This document shows, piece by piece, positions 16,079 through 24,157 of a stretch of DNA of 64,000 nucleotides; position 1 is the first letter of the stretch, and every line of letters begins with the position of its first letter. The stretch comes from Methylophaga nitratireducenticrescens (GTDB taxonomy: Bacteria > Pseudomonadota > Gammaproteobacteria > Nitrosococcales > Methylophagaceae), in the NCBI RefSeq assembly GCF_000260985.4, contig NC_017857.3, positions 992,001-1,056,000 on the forward strand, in the 5' to 3' direction. The position numbers were made by a program, and so were the translations under genes. A model generated the notes under the pieces. The model did not search any database. It was not told where the DNA came from and worked only from the letters and a program-made list of their open reading frames with translations.

Positions 16079-19000
16079 TTCGCTGGTTTGCCGCTCATCC
16101 CACCGCCGCCAATCTGCTGCTGATACTGCTGCTGGCCGCCGGGCTGTTCGCCGCACCCCACCTCAAGCGTGAGACCTTCCCAGATTATCGCCCGGTGGAA
16201 GTGTCTGTGGAGGTGGTCTATCGCGGAGCCAGCGCTGCTGACGTGGAGGACGCCGTGTGTCGGCGCCTGCACGATGCAGTTAAAGGCGTGGAATTTCTCG
16301 ATGAGTTCAGCTGTGTGGCTCAGGACAACCTGGCCAGTGCCACGGCAACCATGTCTGCCGGGGGAGATGCCATTCGTTTCCTCAATGAGATCGACACCGA
16401 GGTGAGCGCCATCACCGAGCTGCCAGCCCGTGCCGACCCCCCTGTAGTGAGGGAGCTTCACCGCAGTGACATGGTGGCGGCAGTGGCGGTGTCTGGCGAC
16501 ATGCCGATGCACCAGCTCGAGGACTACGCCCTGCGTCTGGAGGAGCGTATCATGACGCTGCCTGGCGTGGCTGAAGTAGCAATCCACGGGAGGTCCCAGC
16601 GCCAGTGGCAGGTCGCAGCGCCCCGCGAGGTACTGGGCCAGCACGGCCTCTCGGCGCGGGAGCTAGCACGTCGAGTGGCCAGTCAGAACCTTGACCTACC
16701 ACTGAGCACCCTGGAAACCGCCGATCGCAATATCCTTCTGCGCTTCACCGACCAGCGCCGCTCTCTGGCTGAGCTGGCCGATCTGGTAGTGGTCACCGAT
16801 GCCGGGGGCGGCGAGCTGACCCTGGGCGACCTGGCCACCATCACCGAGACCGGTGAGCACGCTGAAGAGCGAATCCGTTTCAACGGTGAGCCGGCGCTGG
16901 TGCTGGAGGTGAGCAAGGCGCTGCGAGACGATGCCCTGACGGTCAAGGAGTCTTTGGAAACGCTGCTTGAGGCGGAACGGCGGCGATTCGACGGGGGTAT
17001 CTCTCTGACGCTGACCCAAGATGCGACCAGTATCGTTCGCGACCGTCTGCAGATGCTGGTGAATAACGGCTTGATGGGGCTGGTGTTGGTGGTGCTGGTA
17101 ATGAGCCTCTTCTTCCGTCCGCGCCTAGCTCTGTGGGCCGTTCTGGGCCTGCCAGCGGCCTTCATGGGGGCCTTCATCGTCATGGCCCTGACCGGGCTGT
17201 CATTGAATATGATCACCTTGGTGGCACTGCTGATGGCTATCGGCATCGTCATGGATGATGCCATCGTGATCACCGACAGCATTGCCGTCCACTCCCTGAA
17301 AGGGGCTTCACCGGTGGAAGCTGTGGTAGCGGGTACCCGCCAGGTGTTGCCCGGCGTACTTTCATCATTTCTTACCACAGTCGCGGTATTCGCGCCGCTT
17401 TCCTTCCTCGCCGGTGAGCTTGGCGCGGTGCTTGAAGTGCTGCCGGTGGTGCTGATCGCCGCCCTGGCAGCGAGCCTCATCGAAGCATTCTGGATCTTGC
17501 CCCATCATCTTAAGGGCAGCGTGGGACGACTCGCCAGTGGGCACGACTCGCGCTTCCGTGTCGCATTCGAACGACATTTTGACAGGTTCCGCGAGTCGGT
17601 CGGTCGGCTGGCCGACCGGGCGATACGATTTCGCCATGCGGTGCTGGGAATCATTTTCGCCATTATGCTGGGCTCTTTCGGCTTTATGGCTGGAGGGCAT
17701 GTGGGCAGTGAGGCCATGCCGGATATTGATGGCGATGTCCTGGAGGCCCGTATCCTGATGCCCCAGGGTACCCCCCTGGCACGTACCGAGGCGGTGGCCG
17801 AGCGAGTCGAGGCGACAATCCGTGAGCTTGATGTACGCTACTCTCCGGACCAGCCGGGGGGAGCATCCCTGGTCGAGGCGATTCAGGTGCGCTTCAACCA
17901 CAACCCCAGCGCCAGGGAGGCAGGTCCCCATGTGGCCACCGTCATAGTCGACCTGCTGACTGCCGAGCGTCGCCGGGTGACCCTGGACGAGCTGACTGCC
18001 GCCTGGCGTGAGGCCATCGGTGAGATCGAGGGGCTTCAGCGATTGATTATTCAGGAGCCCGGCTTCGGCCCCGCCGGGGTGCCCGTGGAGGTGCGCCTGG
18101 CCGGAGAGAACTTGGAGGCCATGAAGACGGCGGCGCTAGAGCTGGGCGACCATCTAGAGAATTATGCAGCCGTCTATAACGTTTTCGACGACCTGCGCTT
18201 GGGCAAGCCTCAATTGACCTTCTCGATGGCCGAAGGCGCCCATGGTTTGGGCCTCTCCGCCGAGGAGGTGGCCGGGCAGCTGCGTGCGGCGCTGCTGGGG
18301 GAGATTGCCGATACCCTGCGCATCGGCGATCAGGAAATCGAGGTGCTGATTCGCCTGGCCGAAGCGGACAGGACCTCTCTCGACGACCTGGCCGATCTGA
18401 CCATCGCCCTGCCGGAAGGAGGCCGGGTGCCGCTTGAGGTGGTGGCCAACGCCGAGGAGCGGCGCGAGTGGGCACGGATCACCCGTATCGACGGGCGGCG
18501 CACAGTCACCGTGGAGGCCAACGTGGATGTGCGGCATGCCACCGGCCAGGCAATCGTCGATGATCTCGTCGGCAGCGGCTGGCTCAGCGAGTTCCGCGAG
18601 CGTTATCCCGAGGTGGCGCTCACTTTCGAGGGGCAAGTGGCGCGCTCCGCTGAGACCGGAGGCTCCATCGGCCGCGGCCTGCTCATCGGACTTGTGGGCA
18701 TCTTCGTGATCCTCTCCTTCCAGTTCCGCAGCTACGTCGAACCGCTAATCGTCATGCTGTCTATCCCGCTGGCCTTCATCGGCGCCATTTGGGGGCATGT
18801 GCTCATGGGCTACTACCTATCTATGCCCTCGCTGATCGGCGCGGCCTCCCTGGCCGGCATCGTGGTCAACAATGCCATCCTGCTGATCCACTTCATCAAG
18901 ACTCATCGCGAGAGCGGGCTGGATGCTGTGGCGGCCGCCGGCCAAGCCAGCCGCGACCGGCTGCGTGCCATCCTGATCTCGTCGACTACCACCATCGCCG

Positions 19001-19179
19001 GTTTGCTCCCGCTTCTGGCCGAAACCAGTACTCAGGCGGCGGCCATAAAACCGCTGGTAATCTCGGTGGTGTTCGGACTGTTCAGCGCCACCGTGCTGGT
19101 GCTACTGGTGATCCCTGCACTCTACGTGCTGTTTGACGAGTGGGGCTGGGTTCAGGCGCCCAAGCCATCAAAAGAGTAA
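16075..19179 (+). CDS. RND family efflux transporter permease
   Basis: 1034-residue proton-driven pump subunit with the RND layout: TM1 (about 13-31), a large periplasmic porter loop, TM2-6 (about 325-480), TM7 (about 525-545), a second periplasmic loop and TM8-12 (about 865-1025). The proton-relay aspartates are D394-D395 in GIVMDDAIVITDS. It resembles the AcrB/MexB-like hydrophobe/amphiphile group more than metal pumps, which carry a different TM4 motif, but the substrate is not predictable. The whole gene is GC-rich relative to the flanking chromosome, pointing to acquisition with the transposon. Confidence 0.93.
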   Translation: MIRWFAAHPTAANLLLILLLAAGLFAAPHLKRETFPDYRPVEVSVEVVYRGASAADVEDAVCRRLHDAVKGVEFLDEFSCVAQDNLASATATMSAGGDAIRFLNEIDTEVSAITELPARADPPVVRELHRSDMVAAVAVSGDMPMHQLEDYALRLEERIMTLPGVAEVAIHGRSQRQWQVAAPREVLGQHGLSARELARRVASQNLDLPLSTLETADRNILLRFTDQRRSLAELADLVVVTDAGGGELTLGDLATITETGEHAEERIRFNGEPALVLEVSKALRDDALTVKESLETLLEAERRRFDGGISLTLTQDATSIVRDRLQMLVNNGLMGLVLVVLVMSLFFRPRLALWAVLGLPAAFMGAFIVMALTGLSLNMITLVALLMAIGIVMDDAIVITDSIAVHSLKGASPVEAVVAGTRQVLPGVLSSFLTTVAVFAPLSFLAGELGAVLEVLPVVLIAALAASLIEAFWILPHHLKGSVGRLASGHDSRFRVAFERHFDRFRESVGRLADRAIRFRHAVLGIIFAIMLGSFGFMAGGHVGSEAMPDIDGDVLEARILMPQGTPLARTEAVAERVEATIRELDVRYSPDQPGGASLVEAIQVRFNHNPSAREAGPHVATVIVDLLTAERRRVTLDELTAAWREAIGEIEGLQRLIIQEPGFGPAGVPVEVRLAGENLEAMKTAALELGDHLENYAAVYNVFDDLRLGKPQLTFSMAEGAHGLGLSAEEVAGQLRAALLGEIADTLRIGDQEIEVLIRLAEADRTSLDDLADLTIALPEGGRVPLEVVANAEERREWARITRIDGRRTVTVEANVDVRHATGQAIVDDLVGSGWLSEFRERYPEVALTFEGQVARSAETGGSIGRGLLIGLVGIFVILSFQFRSYVEPLIVMLSIPLAFIGAIWGHVLMGYYLSMPSLIGAASLAGIVVNNAILLIHFIKTHRESGLDAVAAAGQASRDRLRAILISSTTTIAGLLPLLAETSTQAAAIKPLVISVVFGLFSATVLVLLVIPALYVLFDEWGWVQAPKPSKE

Positions 19180-19227
19180 GCAGCCCAGAAGAACTTTTAT
19201 TGATTGTTCACCAAGAGAGAGAAAAAC

Positions 19228-19707
19228 ATGACATTAAAAAGCTGTAGTGTTAAGACCATCCTACTGATTACCCTGACTGTCCTGCCAACTTGGCTGATGG
19301 CGGGAGACAATAACGCTCAGCACACAGCGAGTGAACAGGAAAGCTCCAGTCAGGATCTAGTGCTTCGCTCCATCATGCGCGAACTAGATCAAAACATGCG
19401 CGAGGTTGTCGGGGCCATCTCCCGAGAAAACTGGGAACAGGTAAATGAAATCGCGTCCCGAATCGCCGATCATGCCGAGCCACCGTTTACCGAAAAGACA
19501 CGCATACTGCGCTTTGTCGGAACCGACGCCGCACGTTTCCGCGGACATGACAGGCAGGTGCATGAAGCAGCGATGGAAATGGGCGAAAAGGCGCGCCACG
19601 AGGATGGCGAAGCAGTGATTGAAGCCTTTTCTCGAGTGCAGAAACACTGCCTCGCCTGCCACCAAGAGTTCAAAGAAGAGTTCAGGGCGTACTTTTACGG
19701 CGAATGA
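19228..19707 (+). CDS. Cytochrome c'-like periplasmic haem protein
   Basis: 159-residue protein with a signal peptide (SVKTILLITLTVLPTWLMAG) and a helical mature part. A single haem-binding CLACH lies near the C terminus (about residues 141-145). A C-terminal CxxCH in a four-helix protein is the arrangement of class II cytochromes c (cytochrome c'). I prefer the ATG at 19228; the frame also opens from a TTG at 19204. It lies 48 bases after the pump gene in the same direction, within the transposon cargo. What a haem protein does beside an efflux pump is unclear: it might buffer nitric oxide or redox stress, or simply be co-carried. Confidence 0.78.
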   Translation: MTLKSCSVKTILLITLTVLPTWLMAGDNNAQHTASEQESSSQDLVLRSIMRELDQNMREVVGAISRENWEQVNEIASRIADHAEPPFTEKTRILRFVGTDAARFRGHDRQVHEAAMEMGEKARHEDGEAVIEAFSRVQKHCLACHQEFKEEFRAYFYGE

Positions 19708-19834
19708 ATAGAGTGTTCGAATGAATAGCAGGATGCAGAGGAACACATACAGATGCAGTCTTTGCGCGACTCGATTTTTTCTAGAGCTGGAACAGCTGAC
19801 CGACATGCCTTGGCTATGTGAAAGTTCGTTAACT

Positions 19835-20813
19835 AACCTGAGCTGCGCATAAGAAAAGAGGAACTAAAAGCCTGAGCCACGATCGAATCGTTTGACCAAA
19901 AACGAGAAACGAAAGGGCTCAAGTATGTACAATTTAGAGAAAATGTATTGCGAAGTCGATGATTTTTGCCAAAGATTTATCCCGGCCTGGCAACACCAGC
20001 AGATAGCAGCCGGAGATAAATGCCGGAACAAGCCTGGCAAGTTGTCGGAAAGTGAAGTCATCACTATTCTGATTTTATTTCACCAGCTCCGCTTCAGAGA
20101 CTTCAAGACCTTTTATACACACTATGCTCGGAAGCACTTGAAGCAAGCTTTCCCCCAACTGGTTAGCTATACCCGCATGTTGAAACTGCTGCAAAGTGTG
20201 CTGGTTCCCCTGTGTGCCTTTATGACACAACGTTACGGCAAACCAACCGGCATCGCCTTTGTTGATTCAACCAAACTGGCGGTATGCCACAACATTCGCA
20301 TTCCTCGAAACCGTGTCTTTAGCGGTGTTGCAGAGCGAGGCAAGGGCACCATGGGCTGGTTTTATGGCTTCAAGCTACACCTGTTAGTGAACGAACAAGG
20401 TGAAATACTTTCAGTAAAAATCACAACGGCCAATATTGATGACCGCAAGCCCATACCGGACATGGTCAAACAGCTATGGGGCACCTTGTATGGCGATAAA
20501 GGTTATCTGTCTCAAACACTTAAAGAGTCATTAGCCGAACAAGGCATTAAGCTGGTCACCGGCATTCGCAAGAATATGAAACCGCAACTGATGACGTTAT
20601 GGGACCGGTTGATGTTGAGAAAACGCTATGTGATTGAAACAATATTTGACCAATTGAAGAATATTTCTCAAATCGAACACTCACGGCACCGCAGCCCTGT
20701 CAGCTTTATGGTCCACCTCATGGCTGGATTGGTGGCTTATACCTTCCAACCCAAGAAGCCTTCTATCAAGTTGAACAGGAATGAAAAGGGCGCGCTTATG
20801 CAGATCTGAGGTT
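19835..20813 (+). mobile_element. IS982-family insertion sequence nested in the transposon
   Basis: 979-bp element. Its left end AACCTGAGCTGCGCATAAG (19835-19853) and the reverse of its right end, AACCTCAGATCTGCATAAG (20795-20813), match at 15 of 19 positions. AACT abuts both sides (19831-19834 and 20814-20817) as a probable target duplication. It holds one full-length transposase gene. Size and layout are normal for IS982. Its base composition is lower in G+C than the surrounding cargo, so it is a later arrival. Confidence 0.85.
19925..20809 (+). CDS. IS982 family transposase
   Basis: 294-residue DDE transposase. The family N terminus MYNLEKMYCEVDDFCQRF fixes the start at the ATG 19925, although the frame is open a little further upstream. 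Catalytic acidic residues are likely the D in FVDSTKL, the D in YGDKGYLS and the E in YVIETIFDQLKN. The C-terminal SRHRSPVSFMVHLMAGLVAYTF is typical. The gene is intact, so the element could still be mobile. Its stop lies four bases inside the right end of the IS. Confidence 0.93.
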   Translation: MYNLEKMYCEVDDFCQRFIPAWQHQQIAAGDKCRNKPGKLSESEVITILILFHQLRFRDFKTFYTHYARKHLKQAFPQLVSYTRMLKLLQSVLVPLCAFMTQRYGKPTGIAFVDSTKLAVCHNIRIPRNRVFSGVAERGKGTMGWFYGFKLHLLVNEQGEILSVKITTANIDDRKPIPDMVKQLWGTLYGDKGYLSQTLKESLAEQGIKLVTGIRKNMKPQLMTLWDRLMLRKRYVIETIFDQLKNISQIEHSRHRSPVSFMVHLMAGLVAYTFQPKKPSIKLNRNEKGALMQI

Positions 20814-20857
20814 AACTACTGAATACACCATTCTGATACAGGAAGCTTTGCCCCGAA

Positions 20858-22159
20858 ATGTCACACTTGCCTGACAACGTATTGCGCCTCCCTGAGTACC
20901 AGATACTAAATGCCATGGAAATGGAAGACGGGTTGCACTTTCATATAGTTGCTCCCGACCCCATAGCTTGCGAAGAGTGCGGCGCAGAGGATGAGTTTGT
21001 CAGGTTCGGCAAGCGTGATGTCGCTTACCGCGACCTCCCGGTCCACGGAAAGCGGGTCATCCTCTGGGTGATCCGCCGACGCTACTCTTGTCGAGCTTGC
21101 GGCACGACATTCCGCCCTTCGCTCCCGGACATGGTGGACGACCATCGAATGACTCGGCGGCTGTACAGTCACGTCGAGAAGGAGTCCTTCAATCATCCCT
21201 ATGCCTACGTAGCCGACACTACGGGCCTCAACGAGAAGACTATCCGCGAGATATTCAGGAAGAAGGCCGAGTTCTTGGCGGCTTGGCACCGCTTCGAGAC
21301 ACCTCGTTGCCTGGGCATCGATGAGCTTTACCTGAACCGCCGCTACCGCTGCATCCTTACCAACCTAGAAGAGCGCACCCTGTTGGACCTGTTGCCCGGT
21401 CGTCAGCAGGACGCGGTGACGAAGCGGCTCATGAGCATGACCGAGCGCGGCAAGGTCGAGATTGTTAGCATGGATATGTGGAAGCCCTACCGCCGTGCCG
21501 TCCAGGCGGTGCTGCCACAGGCCCGCATCGTTGTCGATATGTTCCATGTTGTGCATATGGCCAACGAAGCCCTAGAGAAGGTTCGCAAGGGGCTCAGGAA
21601 GGAGCTAACGGCCAACCAACGCCGAACCCTCAAGGGTGACCGGAAGATATTGCTGAAGCGGGCTCACGATGTCTCCGACCGCGAACGTCTCATCATGGAA
21701 ACTTGGATGGGGGCCTTCCCCCAGCTCTTGGCAGCCTACGAGCACAAGGAGCGGTTCTACCACATCTGGGACTGTGCCACTCGGCGAGATGCTGAGCAGG
21801 CGCTGGCTGCCTGGATAGACGACATCCCGCAAGGGCAGAAGGAGGTCTGGAAGGAACTTGTCAGCGCCGTCAGCGGATGGCGTGAGGAGATGTTAACCTA
21901 CTTCGAGACTGACATCCCGGTCACCAATGCCTTCACGGAGTCGATCAACCAGCTGGCCAAGGACAAGAACCGCGATGGTCGGGGCTACTCATTCGAGGTG
22001 ATGCGAGCCCGGATGCTCTACACCACCAAGCACAAGAAGAAGACGCCACAGACCAAGGAATCCCCCTTCCTGGGCAAGGCCACCATGACCTACAGCATGA
22101 GTCTCCCCGAGTCCGAGAAGAACTACGGCGTCGATCTATCAACCTTCTGGGAAGATTAA
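20858..22159 (+). CDS. ISL3 family transposase
   Basis: 433-residue transposase. An N-terminal zinc ribbon (CEECG...CRACG, about residues 38-85) is followed by a helix-turn-helix and the DDE_Tnp_ISL3 domain. Candidate catalytic residues are D in LGIDELYL, D in VVDMFHVVHMANEALEKVRKG and E in NAFTESINQLAKDKNRDGRGYSFEVMRAR. It is full length with no frameshift. It lies next to the right terminal repeat and is probably the enzyme that moves the whole 8.48-kb unit. IS982 now lies upstream and may have cut it off from, or supplied, its promoter. Confidence 0.94.
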   Translation: MSHLPDNVLRLPEYQILNAMEMEDGLHFHIVAPDPIACEECGAEDEFVRFGKRDVAYRDLPVHGKRVILWVIRRRYSCRACGTTFRPSLPDMVDDHRMTRRLYSHVEKESFNHPYAYVADTTGLNEKTIREIFRKKAEFLAAWHRFETPRCLGIDELYLNRRYRCILTNLEERTLLDLLPGRQQDAVTKRLMSMTERGKVEIVSMDMWKPYRRAVQAVLPQARIVVDMFHVVHMANEALEKVRKGLRKELTANQRRTLKGDRKILLKRAHDVSDRERLIMETWMGAFPQLLAAYEHKERFYHIWDCATRRDAEQALAAWIDDIPQGQKEVWKELVSAVSGWREEMLTYFETDIPVTNAFTESINQLAKDKNRDGRGYSFEVMRARMLYTTKHKKKTPQTKESPFLGKATMTYSMSLPESEKNYGVDLSTFWED

Positions 22160-22187
22160 GGTTTTGGTGGCTCAGAAGGGGCATCTA

Positions 22188-22206
22188 CCACTTAATCCGG
22201 ATACCC
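22188..22206 (-). repeat. Right terminal inverted repeat of the ISL3 transposon
   Basis: CCACTTAATCCGGATACCC, the exact reverse complement of the left end. It begins 28 bases after the transposase stop. Similarity to the left end stops after 19 bases. Confidence 0.93.
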
Positions 22207-22214
22207 ATAAAATT
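22207..22214. repeat. Target-site duplication, right copy (ATAAAATT)
   Basis: Exact repeat of 13716-13723, directly outside the right terminal repeat. Confidence 0.9.
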
Positions 22215-22382
22215 TTTCATCAAGCCAAATCCTGACTTTATTCTAGAATCTACTTTAACTTCCGATGCCAGTTTTTTGATAAGAAATAAGTCCTCATTTT
22301 TACATTGATCGGCTTTCTCCCCACTTTCATGAAATTACGCTAAGTCCTTGTCGTAAAAAGAGGATTTTCTTAATTTTGATGC
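22215..22382. other. Native spacer between the transposon and the mraZ promoter
   Basis: AT-rich chromosomal sequence with no gene. It contains TCCCCACTTTC at 22318-22328, an inverted copy of GAAAGTGGGGA at 22416-22426 in the MraZ operator, about 90 bases away. Nothing else is recognisable. Confidence 0.4.
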
Positions 22383-22411
22383 TTGACTTCATTTTGTGGC
22401 ACTCCTATAGT
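22383..22411 (+). promoter_or_regulatory. Promoter of the mraZ/dcw operon
   Basis: TTGACT (22383-22388) and TATAGT (22406-22411) are separated by 17 bases, a near-consensus sigma-70 promoter. Transcription would start near 22418, in front of the MraZ boxes, about 50 bases upstream of mraZ. The transposon ends 176 bases upstream, so the promoter is intact. Confidence 0.8.
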
Positions 22412-22419
22412 GTCGGAAA

Positions 22420-22445
22420 GTGGGGAAAAGTGGATCTTTGTGGAT
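22420..22445 (+). promoter_or_regulatory. MraZ operator (three GTGG repeats)
   Basis: GTGGGG, GTGGAT and GTGGAT begin at 22420, 22430 and 22440, a 10-base period with four-base spacers. MraZ is known to bind repeated GTGGG-type boxes just upstream of its own gene and repress the dcw operon. The position between promoter and mraZ start fits autoregulation. Confidence 0.75.
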
Positions 22446-22466
22446 CTCTAAATTTGAGGACAGGTA

Positions 22467-22919
22467 GTGTTTCGAGGCGTAGCAACTTTTAATCTGGATG
22501 CAAAAGGACGGATGGCCATACCAGCCAAGTTCCGTAAGCATCTTGATGTCTGTTGCGAGGGCCGTTTAGTTATCACCATTGACCATTCCGACCACTGTTT
22601 ACAGCTTTACCCATTGCCAGAATGGGAAGCTGTTGAACAAAAACTATCTGCGCTACCAAGTTTGAACCCACAGGTTCGTCGACTCAAACGTATGCTGTTG
22701 GGATATGCCACTGAGTGTGAAATGGATAGCAATGGACGCATCCTATTGCCAGCAAAGCTTCGTGAATTCGCAGGTTTAGATAAAAATATCGTGATGATTG
22801 GTCAGGGAAATAAGTTTGAGCTGTGGGACGAACAAAGCTGGAATACATTGATGGATGCATGTCTTCAAGAAGACTTTGACGCAATACTGCCAGCCGAACT
22901 CGAAACGCTGTCGATATAG
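22467..22919 (+). CDS. mraZ: Transcriptional regulator MraZ
   Basis: 150-residue protein of two tandem SpoVT/AbrB-like domains, with the duplicated DxKGRxxxPxxxR signature (LDAKGRMAIPAKFR near 10-23 and MDSNGRILLPAKLREFAGL near 83-101). It forms ring-like oligomers that bind GTGG repeats and control the dcw operon; such repeats lie just upstream. It starts with GTG (family start VFRG). It is the first gene of the cluster, nine bases before rsmH. Confidence 0.96.
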   Translation: MFRGVATFNLDAKGRMAIPAKFRKHLDVCCEGRLVITIDHSDHCLQLYPLPEWEAVEQKLSALPSLNPQVRRLKRMLLGYATECEMDSNGRILLPAKLREFAGLDKNIVMIGQGNKFELWDEQSWNTLMDACLQEDFDAILPAELETLSI

Positions 22920-22928
22920 GGCGGGGTC

Positions 22929-23863
<935 letters not shown>

Positions 23864-23867
<4 letters not shown>

Positions 23868-24157
23868 TCTGGCCAATGTTTTTCGAACATATCCGTATTG
23901 ATTTGCCTGTGCTTGTCATGACTTTATTAGTGCTGGTCTCATCCGTTGCAGTGGTCTATACCAAGCATGCGGGGCGTAGCGAATTTGTTGCACTGCAGCA
24001 ATTGGAAAACAGACGTGATCAATTGAATGAAGATTGGGGAAAATTGTTACTGGAACAGAGCACATGGGCCAGTCCAGCCAGAGTTGAACAACAGTCTCGT
24101 ACCCGCCTGAATATGCAGGTACCCAGCAATGAACAAACCGTGGTGGTCAAACCATGA
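23864..24157 (+). CDS. ftsL: Cell division protein FtsL
   Basis: 97-residue bitopic membrane protein with a short cytoplasmic start, one membrane helix (about 12-33, [22 protein letters not shown]) and a periplasmic coiled coil ([28 protein letters not shown]). FtsL joins FtsQ and FtsB and relays activation to FtsWI. Sequence conservation is low in this family, and the assignment rests on topology and position between rsmH and ftsI. It overlaps both neighbours by four bases. Confidence 0.92.

Larger units (their letters stand above)
19721..20874 (+). pseudogene. Small open frame interrupted by the IS982 element
   Basis: An ATG at 19721 opens a frame of 38 codons (with CSLC and PWLC cysteines) that reaches exactly the left IS boundary at 19834. 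If the IS and one AACT copy are removed, the same frame continues from 20818 for 18 codons to a TGA at 20872-20874, giving 56 residues. I recognise no family and the ribosome site is weak, so it may be a chance frame; continuity across the join is the only support. Confidence 0.25.
13724..22206 (+). mobile_element. ISL3-family transposon with efflux cargo and a nested IS982 element
   Basis: The unit is 8483 bases long. Both ends carry the same 19-base sequence, GGGTATCCGGATTAAGTGG, in opposite orientation (13724-13742 and 22188-22206), with no mismatch. Immediately outside each end is ATAAAATT (13716-13723 and 22207-22214), an 8-bp target duplication as expected for ISL3 transposition. An ISL3-type transposase lies 47 bases inside the right end. 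Between are tetR, a membrane fusion protein, an RND pump and a cytochrome gene, all on the plus strand and visibly richer in G+C than the host. An IS982-family element is inserted within. Some ISL3 elements are known to carry passenger genes. The intact ends and single duplication argue for insertion of the whole unit in one event. Confidence 0.93.

Noticed and set aside
15904-18636. Several long minus-strand frames in the pump region
   Set aside because: Long antisense frames are expected in GC-rich genes with biased third positions; the plus-strand proteins have full family motifs.
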